Source: Bacillota bacterium
GTDB lineage: Bacteria > Bacillota > Clostridia > Lachnospirales > Cellulosilyticaceae
NCBI GenBank assembly: GCA_023436395.1
Contig: JAEZJJ010000118.1
Coordinates: 1 to 60,088 of the forward strand
Direction of reading: 5' to 3'
DNA: 60,088 nucleotides
In this document: one piece after another, positions 42,386-50,144 of the stretch
Layout of the letters: each line of letters opens with the position of its first letter
Numbering within the stretch: position 1 is the stretch's first letter
Program-made: the position numbers and the translations under genes
The notes under the pieces: generated by a model
The model's input: only the letters and a program-made list of their open reading frames with translations
Told to the model about the DNA's origin: nothing
Database searches by the model: none

Positions 42386-43612
42386 GTGAGTAATTTTAGT
42401 AATAAAACCATTACTTCTAAAGGATTAGAATTGCTAAGTGCCACACTTTCGGGTGGAACATTAGAGTTTACACGTATTGTAATGGGCAGTGGCGTATATA
42501 GTGGTGATATTGGGTTGATTGAAAGTTTAGTAAACCAAAAGCAAAGTTTAGATATTAAGAGTATTACAAGAAAAGGCAGTCAAGTAGTACTATCAACTAC
42601 ATTATTACAAAATGCTATTACAGAAGATTTCTATTGGAAAGAAGTTGGTGTATATGCCAAAGGTTCTGATGGATTAGAGATTCTCTATATGTATGGTAGC
42701 GCAAGTGAAGCCTCCTATATCTCAAAGGATATGCTAAATGAGAAGATGATTAATATTGGAGTATTAGTAAGTAATGCTACTAATATAACAGCTACTATTA
42801 ATAATAGCTTAGTGTATTTAAGTAGAGAGGACCTTCAAGGACATAATGATGATGAAAATTCACATCAACCCCTAAGAGTATGGATAACTAATTTATTAGC
42901 TAATTTGACATTACCTTGGAGTAAGATTACTGCAAAACCAGATACATATCCGCCTACTGCACATGAACATAATGTAGTAACTACATCCGCAAATGGCTTT
43001 ATGAGTACAACAGATAAAGTAAAGCTGAATGGAATTGATAAAAATGCCAATAATTATACGCATCCAGGGAGTGGTACCAATCCACATGGGACCACTAAAT
43101 CTGATGTGGGGCTTGGGAGTGTTCAGAATTATGGCGTAGCAACAACTGAACAAGCTCAAAACGGAACAGCAGATAATGCTTATATGACCCCATTAAAAAC
43201 AATGCAGGAAATTGAGGCTTGGTATACAGCAAACAAGAGTAAGTTTGGAGGGGATATTGTGGGAAAGAAGATGCAGTATGAAGGTGTTGTAGTTTCAGGG
43301 GTTGAAAATGTTATGACATTATTAAAATTTTTTTCATATGCTAAAGGTGGAATGGTTAGAATAATAGCAAATCGTGAGGGTGATTATCCAAAATATTTCA
43401 CAATAAAAGTAGATGGTTCGTTTATTTGCCAAGATGTGTTCTTAACAAGACTATTTGGATTTGAATATGGTACTAGTGGTGGTACAACACATTTTCTTGA
43501 TATACCGTTTGATTCAGAAGTTGAGATATATGGAAGAAATGATACTGCTACAGGTACGTCTAGCTCAAGTCGTTCCTACGTTGTTAATTTTATATATTAC
43601 CTGAATAAATAA
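42386..43612 (+). CDS. Tail fibre protein
   Basis: 408 residues from GTG 42386 (GAAAGGGGATAGCTAA). N-terminal DUF3751 (NKTITSKGLELLSATLSGGTLEFTRIVMGSGVY), repeat-rich shaft (DVGLGSVQNYGVATTEQAQNG), and a distal receptor-type beta domain. Recognises the host surface. The distal part is likely the fast-evolving region. Confidence 0.85.
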   Translation: MSNFSNKTITSKGLELLSATLSGGTLEFTRIVMGSGVYSGDIGLIESLVNQKQSLDIKSITRKGSQVVLSTTLLQNAITEDFYWKEVGVYAKGSDGLEILYMYGSASEASYISKDMLNEKMINIGVLVSNATNITATINNSLVYLSREDLQGHNDDENSHQPLRVWITNLLANLTLPWSKITAKPDTYPPTAHEHNVVTTSANGFMSTTDKVKLNGIDKNANNYTHPGSGTNPHGTTKSDVGLGSVQNYGVATTEQAQNGTADNAYMTPLKTMQEIEAWYTANKSKFGGDIVGKKMQYEGVVVSGVENVMTLLKFFSYAKGGMVRIIANREGDYPKYFTIKVDGSFICQDVFLTRLFGFEYGTSGGTTHFLDIPFDSEVEIYGRNDTATGTSSSSRSYVVNFIYYLNK

Positions 43613-43622
43613 GGAGATACTT

Positions 43623-44189
43623 ATGAATAAATATATATTAAAAATTGATGTTGACAATAATATACTATCTGTATTGAACACATTTGATTACAATGATAAT
43701 GATATAGAATTAACTGAAAGTGAATATTTAAATGCATTAAGGTATAACAAGTTTGATCCTAATACAAGGTTATTTTCTGAATTACGTCATGGGAGCAAAA
43801 GTGAGTTAGATGAGTTAATAACTAGTACAATTTCAAAAAGTAAAATTTTACTAGAAAAATGGCTTGAAGAAAATCCACTTTTTAGCACAGTCCACAATAC
43901 GGCAGGAGAATATTATACAGTAACACAAGAGAAGCAGACGCAATTAACGCAGATGATTACACTTGCTACTTTAGCAGCTCAAACTGGAATTCCGTTCATC
44001 CCTACATGGAACTCTACAAGTAACGTGTGCGAAGAATGGACTATTGAAGAACTAACAGCTTTAACATTTGAAATTACAAGATATGTATTACCTAGAGTTA
44101 AGAAACAGCAAGATTATGAAGTGCAGATAAGAGAAGCAACTACCAAAGAGGAGGTTGAATCTATTGAAATCGATTATACAACTATTTAA
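43623..44189 (+). CDS. Tail fibre assembly-like protein
   Basis: 188 residues. Follows the fibre gene; helical central part (QKQTQLTQMITLATLAAQTGIPF) and end similar to DUF4376/fibre-assembly proteins. May trimerise or cap the fibre. ATG follows AAGGAGATACTT. Confidence 0.65.
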   Translation: MNKYILKIDVDNNILSVLNTFDYNDNDIELTESEYLNALRYNKFDPNTRLFSELRHGSKSELDELITSTISKSKILLEKWLEENPLFSTVHNTAGEYYTVTQEKQTQLTQMITLATLAAQTGIPFIPTWNSTSNVCEEWTIEELTALTFEITRYVLPRVKKQQDYEVQIREATTKEEVESIEIDYTTI

Positions 44190-44589
44190 GCATCTAATCC
44201 TATTTTTAGTGGGAGCAGGTGCTTATTATTTTATTGAAATTCTCTGGGATGGTGGTAGTCATTGGACAATGGCTTTACTAGGAGGGATGTGCTTTGTATT
44301 AATGGGATTAATTAATGAATTTCTATCGTGGGACACACCTATGTGGATACAAGCATTGATAGGTAGCGTAATAGTGACGATTTTAGAGTTTATATTTGGT
44401 TATGTATTAAATATCTGGCTTAAGTTAGGCATTTGGGACTATTCTCAAATGCCTTTAAACATTTTGGGGCAAGTGTGTTTAGTATTTAGTATGTTTTGGT
44501 TCTTCTTATCGATTCTAGCTATATTATTGGATGATTATCTTAGGTATTGGCTATTTCAAGAAGAAGAACCTCATTACAAAATATTTTAG
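44164..44589 (+). CDS. Membrane protein (putative ABC-transporter type IV-like)
   Basis: 141 residues from TTG 44164, 8 bases after GAGGAGG. Four hydrophobic helices (FLVGAGAYYFIEIL, GGMCFVLMGLI, WIQALIGSVIVTILEF, WFFLSILAILL). Resembles the small pfam06541-like family commonly seen next to holins in clostridial phages. Role in lysis or superinfection unknown. Confidence 0.6.
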   Translation: MKSIIQLFKHLILFLVGAGAYYFIEILWDGGSHWTMALLGGMCFVLMGLINEFLSWDTPMWIQALIGSVIVTILEFIFGYVLNIWLKLGIWDYSQMPLNILGQVCLVFSMFWFFLSILAILLDDYLRYWLFQEEEPHYKIF

Positions 44590-44599
44590 GGGGGATACT

Positions 44600-44908
44600 A
44601 TGACACAGGTTATGTATTGGCTTCTAGCACTAATATTAACATCAATAAGTGTAGTAATTTCAGTATCTACTTTTATAGCAGGAAAGAAAAAAGGCAGGTC
44701 TGATGCAGAGAAAGATTTGAGTAGAAGAAGTTATGAAGAAGGACAAGAAGATATGAAAATGGCTATGCAGGTTAGTAATACGGCAAAAGATGTATCTGAA
44801 ATAAAGTTAATGCTGAAAGAATTTGATTTTGGAGAATATAAGATGCGTATAAAGCAACTTGAGATGGCTGTATTTGGAGAAACCAAAGATGTTAAGAAAG
44901 TGACATAG
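44600..44908 (+). CDS. XhlA-like membrane-associated lysis protein
   Basis: 102 residues from ATG 44600 (AGGGGGGATACT). N-terminal helix (VMYWLLALILTSISVVISVSTFIAG), then a charged coiled coil. A layout like hemolysin XhlA, which assists holins, but inverted in TM position. Unverified. Confidence 0.55.
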   Translation: MTQVMYWLLALILTSISVVISVSTFIAGKKKGRSDAEKDLSRRSYEEGQEDMKMAMQVSNTAKDVSEIKLMLKEFDFGEYKMRIKQLEMAVFGETKDVKKVT

Positions 44909-44921
44909 AAAGGTGATGAAA

Positions 44922-45209
44922 ATGACAGATGAAGAAAAGAAAACCTTGGAAGAGCTAAGGCAAAAAGAAAAGAAAGAAGAAGCTGCTAAAAAAAGACATA
45001 GTAAGAAAATGCGAAAAGGATTGTTCACGAAAATCATTGTATTAACAGTATTTACTTATTTATTTTTCTTTACCAAGGAAGTACTTGATGTGTTTAAAAC
45101 AACAGGAAGTGAGCCCTCTACACTTATCACATGTGTATTTGCAATTTTAGGTTTAGAGTGCGGAGTCCTTGGGTGGATTAAAAGTACGAAGATTAAGAAA
45201 GGGGAATAA
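44922..45209 (+). CDS. Small membrane protein in lysis module
   Basis: 95 residues from ATG 44922 (GAAAGGTGATGAAA). Very charged N-terminal half (KKTLEELRQKEKKEEAAKKRHSKKMRK), followed by two hydrophobic helices. Possibly a holin partner or regulator. Confidence 0.55.
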   Translation: MTDEEKKTLEELRQKEKKEEAAKKRHSKKMRKGLFTKIIVLTVFTYLFFFTKEVLDVFKTTGSEPSTLITCVFAILGLECGVLGWIKSTKIKKGE

Positions 45210-45211
45210 GG

Positions 45212-45523
45212 ATGTTAGAATTAAACATGACAACAGTAGTTTTTATAATGGGTGTATTAGTATTCTTAACTAATGCAATTGTAGAGGTCATTAAACAGGT
45301 ATTTAGTATTAATGGAGAGAAAGCAATCAATAAGGTTGCTTTAGGCGTAGCTATGCTACTTACAGTAGTGAGTTACTTTATTTACATAGGTTATACATCT
45401 AGTAAGTTTATTTGGTATTATCTTGTAGGAGCTAGTATATTAGGTTTTATAGTTGCGTTAGTGGCCATGTTAGGTTGGGATAAGGTTTTAAAAATGTGGC
45501 AGCAGAGCAAAAGGGAGGAATAG
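45212..45523 (+). CDS. Holin-like protein
   Basis: 103 residues with three hydrophobic segments (TVVFIMGVLVFLTNAI, VALGVAMLLTVVSYFIYI, YLVGASILGFIVALVAML). Directly before the endolysin, and ends with a basic tail; fits a holin that permits endolysin release. Confidence 0.7.
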   Translation: MLELNMTTVVFIMGVLVFLTNAIVEVIKQVFSINGEKAINKVALGVAMLLTVVSYFIYIGYTSSKFIWYYLVGASILGFIVALVAMLGWDKVLKMWQQSKREE

Positions 45524-45526
45524 GAT

Positions 45527-46285
45527 ATGGCATATACAAGAGCAGACTTTATTGCAAAAGTAGGACCTCTTGCACAGACAGATGCTAAGATTTCTAGAAT
45601 ACTAGCAAGTCTTACAATTGCACAAGCTATCTTAGAAAGTAATAACGGTAATAGTACTTTGACAAGAGAAGCTAATGCCCTATTTGGTATTAAAGCTACT
45701 AATTGGAGGGGGAAGGTGTGGACTGGTAAGACAGTAGAGTATTACAACCCGAACAGTCCTACAACGATTACAGCAGGATTTAGAGCATACGACAGTTGGC
45801 AAAAGTCTATAGAAGACCATAGTAATTTATTAACTAATGCTAGCAGATATAAAGCAGTAATAGGTGAAAAGGATTATAAGAAAGCTTGTAAAGCTATTCA
45901 TGCAGCTGGATATGCGACAGATCCGCAATATGCAAATAAACTAATTAAGTTAATTGAAGATCATAACTTGACTAAATTTGATGATGTAATGGAAGATGAT
46001 CAAGAACTAGCTAATGCGGCAAGTGAAATTATAAAGCGTGGAATAGATTTAAACTTTAATAAGTGGAAGAGAAAAGACCTAATTAAACTAGCTGATGTAC
46101 CATTCTTAGTATGTAAGCTAGCAGGAATAAAGGTTGTTGGGGTAGTAAACAAAGAACAGTATAAACAAGCTATAGATAAGTTGGTTTCAAAGCAAGTTAT
46201 TTCTCAACGTCTAATCTGGGATGAAAAGAGATATACAGCTAATAATGTTAGATCACTGCTAATTAAATTTAGTAAACTAGGGTAG
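45527..46285 (+). CDS. Endolysin (glucosaminidase family)
   Basis: 252 residues. The N-terminal ~150 residues are a FlgJ/glucosaminidase-like domain with a candidate catalytic Glu 37 (QAILESNNGN) and the NALFGIKAT and FRAYDSWQKSIEDH motifs; cleaves peptidoglycan glycan strands. The C-terminal ~90 residues form a distinct binding-type domain. ATG follows GGAGGAATAGGAT. A terminator follows directly. Confidence 0.85.
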   Translation: MAYTRADFIAKVGPLAQTDAKISRILASLTIAQAILESNNGNSTLTREANALFGIKATNWRGKVWTGKTVEYYNPNSPTTITAGFRAYDSWQKSIEDHSNLLTNASRYKAVIGEKDYKKACKAIHAAGYATDPQYANKLIKLIEDHNLTKFDDVMEDDQELANAASEIIKRGIDLNFNKWKRKDLIKLADVPFLVCKLAGIKVVGVVNKEQYKQAIDKLVSKQVISQRLIWDEKRYTANNVRSLLIKFSKLG

Positions 46286-46311
46286 GGCCAAAAGCCTTAC
46301 CCTTCTTTTTT
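46280..46311 (+). terminator. Terminator after endolysin
   Basis: GGGTAGGGC (46280-46288) pairs with GCCTTACCC (46294-46302), followed by TTCTTTTTT. It ends the late operon. The same hairpin, with flanking DNA, recurs at 50650-50680. Confidence 0.85.
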
Positions 46312-46344
46312 ATGGATTTATCAGAAAATATTTTACAAACACGC

Positions 46345-46373
46345 TTGACATTAATCACGATATAGTGTATAAT
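46345..46373 (+). promoter_or_regulatory. Consensus promoter of the small toxin-like gene
   Basis: TTGACA (46345-46350), exactly 17 bp, TATAAT (46368-46373): a perfect sigma-A promoter, 24 bases before the small ORF at 46397. Among the strongest promoters in the window. Confidence 0.8.
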
Positions 46374-46396
46374 TTAATTATAAAGGAGGTGAGAAA

Positions 46397-46510
46397 ATGA
46401 GTAGGAAAAGAAAAAAGCAAGACAATAAAAAAGAGTCCTTAATACTTATAACAGCTTTAATTAATCTAGTGATTGCCCTCATAGGATTAATAAAAACACT
46501 GATAAGCTAA
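46397..46510 (+). CDS. Candidate type I toxin: small hydrophobic peptide
   Basis: 37 residues: basic N-terminus MSRKRKKQDNKKE and one hydrophobic helix ILITALINLVIALIGLIKTLI. AAGGAGGTGAGAAA lies before ATG 46397. It has its own consensus promoter and a very stable terminator stem, and a promoter on the other strand would read through the stem into it. This is the layout of Gram-positive type I toxin-antitoxin loci, in which an antisense RNA blocks a membrane toxin. Toxicity is inferred only. Confidence 0.6.
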   Translation: MSRKRKKQDNKKESLILITALINLVIALIGLIKTLIS

Positions 46511-46546
46511 GAACTCCACCTAGGGAGGGAAACCTCCCTAGGGTTT
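46400..46546 (-). ncRNA. Candidate antisense antitoxin RNA
   Basis: Inferred from the minus-strand promoter at 46553-46581. Length and 3' end are unknown; the endolysin terminator hairpin at 46280-46302 could terminate it. Only sequence inference, no direct evidence of expression. Confidence 0.35.
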
Positions 46547-46548
46547 AT
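46519..46548 (+). terminator. Terminator of toxin-like gene
   Basis: CCTAGGGAGG (46519-46528), GAAA tetraloop, CCTCCCTAGG (46533-46542), then GTTTATAA. A perfect 10-bp GC-rich stem. The antisense promoter lies just beyond it. Confidence 0.7.
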
Positions 46549-46552
46549 AAAA

Positions 46553-46581
46553 ATTATAAATCACCTACTCATTAAAAGCAA
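46553..46581 (-). promoter_or_regulatory. Antisense promoter of candidate antitoxin RNA
   Basis: On the minus strand TTGCTT (46581-46576), 17-bp spacer, TATAAT (46558-46553). A transcript from about 46546 would run through the terminator stem and across the toxin gene, complementary to it. Confidence 0.5.
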
Positions 46582-46715
46582 TGACTATCTTAATATTAAT
46601 TTTAACGGCCTTAAACACAATCAATGTTATAGCTCCAATGCCACTATGGTATAGAATTACAATGTTAATATTTTCAATTGTAGTCTTAGCTATAGCAATA
46701 AAGAAAAGGAAGTGA
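46581..46715 (+). CDS. Small hydrophobic protein (44 aa)
   Basis: Two hydrophobic stretches (LILILTALNTINVIAP, ITMLIFSIVVLAIAI) and a basic end. Its start overlaps the antisense promoter and there is no good ribosome site, so expression is uncertain. Confidence 0.4.
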   Translation: MTILILILTALNTINVIAPMPLWYRITMLIFSIVVLAIAIKKRK

Positions 46716-46719
46716 AAAC

Positions 46720-46926
46720 ATGATTTGGGATGAGTTAATAAGCTTAAAAGAAGCAGCGGAATTATTTGAGCGCGAAGAAAGTACATTAAGAAGAGCGATA
46801 AGTAATGGCATTTTAAAAGAAGGAACCGACTGTAAGAAGTTTGGTAAACAGTGGGTAATTTTAAAAAGCAGTATGGAAAAAATTTATGGAGATAAAGAAC
46901 GTAAAAGAATATCAAGAGAAAGCTAG
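46720..46926 (+). CDS. Excisionase-like helix-turn-helix protein
   Basis: 68 residues. SLKEAAELFEREESTLRRAISNG then KFGKQWVI resembles the excisionase/MerR-like helix-turn-helix. Cargo regulator next to the toxin-like locus, or an excisionase. ATG follows AAAGGAAGTGAAAAC. A terminator overlaps its 3' end. Confidence 0.6.
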   Translation: MIWDELISLKEAAELFEREESTLRRAISNGILKEGTDCKKFGKQWVILKSSMEKIYGDKERKRISRES

Positions 46927-46951
46927 GGTTTATGCTCTAGCTTCTTTTTTT
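46922..46951 (+). terminator. Terminator after excisionase-like gene
   Basis: GCTAG...CTAGC stem across the stop codon region, followed by TTCTTTTTTT. Confidence 0.65.
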
Positions 46952-47095
46952 GGCTCCAAATGCGAATTTGTTTAAGAAATTGTAGAATTTATAAATAATA
47001 GTGAGAAAAAGGCGGATTTTATTAGGTATCAATTGTGTATCACGCAATATATTTATTATATATAAGTATATAAATATTCCTGACGAAAAATAAGT

Positions 47096-47123
47096 TTGAC
47101 TTTTCTGAATAAAATATTATAAT
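47096..47123 (+). promoter_or_regulatory. Promoter of the membrane-protein pair
   Basis: TTGACT (47096-47101), 16-bp spacer, TATAAT (47118-47123). A ~90-base leader separates it from the GTG at 47211. Bases 46952-47095 show only AT-rich DNA. Confidence 0.65.
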
Positions 47124-47154
47124 TAAAGTATAAAAGTAAATAAAATCTATAGAC

Positions 47155-47197
47155 CAACAATACACGTATATAATGCTTGCATTGTTGTTTTCTTTTT
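47155..47197 (+). promoter_or_regulatory. Candidate attenuator in cargo leader
   Basis: CAACAAT (47155-47161) pairs with ATTGTTG (47181-47187), followed by TTTTCTTTTT and directly by the AGGAG ribosome site. A terminator between promoter and gene suggests conditional expression. Confidence 0.4.
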
Positions 47198-47210
47198 AGG
47201 AGTGGTCAGA

Positions 47211-47717
47211 GTGCCAAAGCGAAAAAAAGTTCAACCTATATACATACAATGTAATGAGTGTGACAAAAGAGATAAGTACAATGTATTAGCGACTCCTGGA
47301 TGGAGAGTAGGATATACACTAATTTGTTGGTTATGGCTAGGTAAAGGTATAGCTGAAGGAAATGCTTTTTTTATATCATTAGGGATGCTAGTAATACCAT
47401 TACTTATTGAATATTTTTCATTTACACCACAAGATAAGGCAAGAAGAGTAGTGAAAGTAATACAAATCATATGTTGTTTGGTATTCTCACTGTTTGCCAT
47501 ACTTGGTGCATTTGACTGTTTAATAATTGCTAAAGATGGAAACAATTTATTTATACAATCCACAGGAACTCATCTTTTATTTAACAATACTAATTTTAAA
47601 TTGCAATACTTTTATTATGCTAGTTTAATACTTGTTGTGTTAACTGTAATCGATTGTACCTCTCAACCTAAAGAGATTGAGTGCATTTTGAAAGAAAAAG
47701 TGAAATTTCAGTTTTAG
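47211..47717 (+). CDS. Membrane protein with N-terminal zinc knuckle (cargo)
   Basis: 168 residues from GTG 47211 (AGGAGTGGTCAGA). A basic start with CNECDK, then about four hydrophobic helices. With the next gene it forms a two-gene unit with its own promoter, typical for lysogenic conversion or superinfection exclusion. Not recognised. Confidence 0.6.
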   Translation: MPKRKKVQPIYIQCNECDKRDKYNVLATPGWRVGYTLICWLWLGKGIAEGNAFFISLGMLVIPLLIEYFSFTPQDKARRVVKVIQIICCLVFSLFAILGAFDCLIIAKDGNNLFIQSTGTHLLFNNTNFKLQYFYYASLILVVLTVIDCTSQPKEIECILKEKVKFQF

Positions 47718-47732
47718 AAAGGAGTGAGTATT

Positions 47733-48128
47733 ATGTTAATACAAAGGTTACTATTATTATGTGTGGCGCTTATAATAGGTACTATAATAGGAACATATAT
47801 CAAACTCAGACGATTAAATTGCAGATTTTGTGGTGCATTTTCGGTACTAGTACCAATTACAGTTGTTGTGTATACAATTCAGTGGTGTTTATCTGAAGAT
47901 GAAGTTAATATGGAAAGTAGATCCTTGATACAAGTTATAAGGAAGCTAAAATTTGCTATTTATAATTTAACTAATTTATTAACAATAGGATGTTATTCAC
48001 TTGTTGAGGCACAACAAGAAGTTGATTTAAAGAACAAAAACACATCTACAGATGTTATTGGGGTGAGTAAAAAAACTTATGAAAAAGAAGTTGATGACCT
48101 TTATTTGAAATTTGCCTCTTTAGCATAG
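47733..48128 (+). CDS. Membrane protein (cargo, second of pair)
   Basis: 131 residues from ATG 47733 (AAAGGAGTGAGTATT). Two or three hydrophobic segments in the first half, then a soluble helix (KKTYEKEVDDLYLKFASLA). Function unknown. Confidence 0.6.
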   Translation: MLIQRLLLLCVALIIGTIIGTYIKLRRLNCRFCGAFSVLVPITVVVYTIQWCLSEDEVNMESRSLIQVIRKLKFAIYNLTNLLTIGCYSLVEAQQEVDLKNKNTSTDVIGVSKKTYEKEVDDLYLKFASLA

Positions 48129-48157
48129 GAGAAAGAATAAAAGAATAGTTTTAGATA

Positions 48158-48187
48158 GGATCAGGCAACAGTGCTTGGTCCTTTTTT
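48158..48187 (+). terminator. Terminator after membrane pair
   Basis: GGATCAGGC (48158-48166) pairs with GCTTGGTCC (48173-48181) including G-T pairs, then TTTTTT. The preceding AATAGTTTTAGATA also occurs before the similar terminator at 54459. Confidence 0.7.
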
Positions 48188-48251
48188 ACTGTATAGATAC
48201 ACTATTTTCAGGGAATAATTATATCATCAAATAATAAGAAGGATGATAATT

Positions 48252-48353
48252 ATGACAGTTGTTAGAGCACTTAATCTACTTGCTTCTGGTATGACGGTAG
48301 GTGCGGTAATAGGAACAATAAGAGCTTTCATTATAATCAACAAGGATTCATAA
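48252..48353 (+). CDS. Small membrane peptide (33 aa)
   Basis: ATG 48252 follows AAGAAGGATGATAATT. One hydrophobic helix (LLASGMTVGAVIGTIRAFIIIN). Followed by its own terminator. Function unknown. Confidence 0.5.
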   Translation: MTVVRALNLLASGMTVGAVIGTIRAFIIINKDS

Positions 48354-48378
48354 TATGTAAAAAGATAGTTTGAATTGT

Positions 48379-48404
48379 GACCAGGTGTAATGTCTGGTCT
48401 TTTT
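48379..48404 (+). terminator. Terminator after small peptide
   Basis: GACCAG (48379-48384) pairs with CTGGTC (48394-48399), then a T-run. Confidence 0.6.
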
Positions 48405-48455
48405 AGGTGTAAATATAACTTAGGTGGGAATACTCTTTGAAAGGAGCTGATCATT

Positions 48456-48665
48456 ATGAAATACAGAGTATTTATCAATGGCAAACCGATTCAAGAATGT
48501 TCGATGGAGGAAAGATACCAAATGGATTTAGCTATAGTTAGGTCTTTTGAGGAAGTATTTGACTTAATTATACCTATTGATGAAAATGAATATAAGCCAG
48601 ATGGAAAGTGCTATGAACTATATACTGAACAGAATAGAAATAAGTATTGGGAATCTAAAGGATAG
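48456..48665 (+). CDS. Hypothetical small protein (69 aa)
   Basis: ATG 48456 follows GAAAGGAGCTGATCATT. MKYRVFINGKPIQECSMEERYQMD then a helix; soluble. Similar in start and gene layout to the 48836 gene. Not recognised. Confidence 0.6.
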   Translation: MKYRVFINGKPIQECSMEERYQMDLAIVRSFEEVFDLIIPIDENEYKPDGKCYELYTEQNRNKYWESKG

Positions 48666-48746
48666 GTTATACTATAACACCACCCAATGCTTAAATCGTT
48701 GTATATTTATTAATTGATTCATGTACTGTAAAAATAGTAGTTTGGT

Positions 48747-48778
48747 AGAGCTAGGTGAAAACTTGGTTCTATTTTTTA
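48747..48778 (+). terminator. Terminator
   Basis: AGAGCTAGGT (48747-48756), GAAA, ACTTGGTTCT (48761-48770) with G-T pairs, then ATTTTTT. Confidence 0.6.
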
Positions 48779-48835
48779 TGTCTAAATTTTTACTAAGATG
48801 TCAATGCTCTAAAAAATAAGAAAGGAGCAATAAGT

Positions 48836-49015
48836 ATGAAATACATTATTTTATTACAAGCGGGAGATGTAGTAAAACCTATAGAAGAAGCTACTCCAGA
48901 AGAGCGTAAAGCACTAGAAGAAAAGGCTATAAAATCTTTTGAGAAGCATTTGGGTATTAAATACGTAGGAGATAAAGTTAAAAACGAATCTAATTGGGGT
49001 AAAGATAGTAAATAA
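48836..49015 (+). CDS. Hypothetical small protein (59 aa)
   Basis: ATG 48836 follows AAGAAAGGAGCAATAAGT. MKYIILLQAGDVVKPIEEATPEERK, soluble and charged, ending with Lys/Asn-rich tail. Comparable in size and layout to the gene at 54246 in the relic element. Function unknown. Confidence 0.6.
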   Translation: MKYIILLQAGDVVKPIEEATPEERKALEEKAIKSFEKHLGIKYVGDKVKNESNWGKDSK

Positions 49016-49094
49016 GATTAGTATATGTTTTATTTGCATAGATAGAAAAGTTATTGTAATATTAAGAAAATATCGATATAAAAGGGGAGATTTT

Positions 49095-49862
49095 ATGTTA
49101 TGCAAGCGTTGTGGAAAAGAATTACCAAATGGTAGTAAGTTTTGCCTTGAATGTGGTGAGAAAATAGATTCTTTAGAAGAGATTATATCAAGTAATACTG
49201 AAAATACTAAACCAATAAGTATTAGGAAACCAATATATAAGAGGATAAGCTTTTGGATAATAATAATATCATTTATTATTACTAGTATAAGTATTAATAT
49301 TCAACTTATAAATAGTGATATTAATACAAGTATGAAAGGAAATATCTTTATTGGAGTAGCATCTGAGGAAGCAGAGAATGCAAAGCAGATATTAAAAGAA
49401 TGTGGCATAAGTAACATTAAAGCAGCAACTCGTGATGAAATGCTAGATGTTGATGGTTTAAAAGGGTATAGGCTAAGTACAGAACTAGATAACATTGGAC
49501 AAGTATGTGTATATTTTGATCATGAAAAGCTAAGACAAGTAAGGTTTTTAAGCCAATACTTATATAGGAACCAGAAAGTAGAGGCTGTAGCTCAAGAGTT
49601 TTATATAAATACTGATGAAGGAACTAAGTACCAAATTAGTTGTCAAAATGCTATAAAAGAACTTTTAAAAGCTCCTTCTACTGCTAAATTTCCTAATATA
49701 ACTGAATGGAAGTTTGGAAAAGAAAATGGAGTTGTAACAATACAGAGTTATGTAGATGCTCAAAATAGTTTTGGAGCAATGATGAGATCTGATTTTCAAT
49801 TTAAATTCAAAGATGATAAGGTTATTTCTCTTATTTTTGATGGAACTGAATATATTAAGTAA
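49095..49862 (+). CDS. Zinc-ribbon, single-span membrane protein (cargo)
   Basis: 255 residues. N-terminal zinc ribbon (CKRCGKELPNGSKFCLECG), a membrane helix (~50-70: ISFWIIIISFIITSISINIQLI), and an outer domain of ~185 residues. The zinc_ribbon_2 + TM + extracellular domain layout is common in Firmicutes; here it is the last gene before attR, so it is probably a lysogenic conversion gene. Confidence 0.65.
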   Translation: MLCKRCGKELPNGSKFCLECGEKIDSLEEIISSNTENTKPISIRKPIYKRISFWIIIISFIITSISINIQLINSDINTSMKGNIFIGVASEEAENAKQILKECGISNIKAATRDEMLDVDGLKGYRLSTELDNIGQVCVYFDHEKLRQVRFLSQYLYRNQKVEAVAQEFYINTDEGTKYQISCQNAIKELLKAPSTAKFPNITEWKFGKENGVVTIQSYVDAQNSFGAMMRSDFQFKFKDDKVISLIFDGTEYIK

Positions 49863-49951
49863 GTTAAAATTAGTGTGTGTATTTACCCATGCATATTTAT
49901 AGCGTGCAACTTTATCTAATCAAAGTTATAAAAATAAGCAGTTGAATTAAA

Positions 49952-49974
49952 TATACGTAAGAATATACGTAGCA
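49952..49974. promoter_or_regulatory. Candidate integrase arm-type sites (right)
   Basis: TATACGTAAGAATATACGTA, almost the same as 5702 (TATACGTAAGAAAATACGTA), 113 bp inside attR. Supports int binding near both ends. Confidence 0.55.
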
Positions 49975-50086
49975 GACAAGTTCTTTTTAGTATTTTTATA
50001 CTGTAGTATAAAGAAATAAAATGAGTCATATCCATTGAATAACAATAAGTTTATAGTATTTTCAATGATTTGGGGAAGTGTAAAAT

Positions 50087-50144
50087 TAGAGTAACTCATT
50101 CGTAATGAGTAAGTCGGGGGTTCGAGTCCCCCTTCCAGCTTTAT
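50087..50144 (+). repeat. attR (58-bp copy of attL)
   Basis: Identical to 5604-5661. It holds the 3' half of tRNA-Thr only and has no 5' half, so it is not a gene. Marks the prophage right end and the start of the relic element. Confidence 0.92.

Larger units (their letters stand above)
5604..50144. mobile_element. Complete temperate prophage, contractile-tail (PBSX-like) type
   Basis: About 44.5 kb between identical 58-bp repeats derived from the tRNA-Thr 3' half. It carries integrase, repressor, antirepressors, recombination and replication genes, terminase small and large subunits, portal, capsid, tail sheath and tube, tape measure, baseplate, fibre, holin-like proteins, endolysin and a right-arm cargo region. 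No structural gene is visibly broken, so it may be inducible. The tail sheath indicates a myovirus. Confidence 0.93.

Noticed and set aside
50087..50144. Second tRNA-Thr gene at attR
   Set aside because: Only the 3' part is present; the D-arm and 5' acceptor strand are missing. The same holds for 55679-55724.
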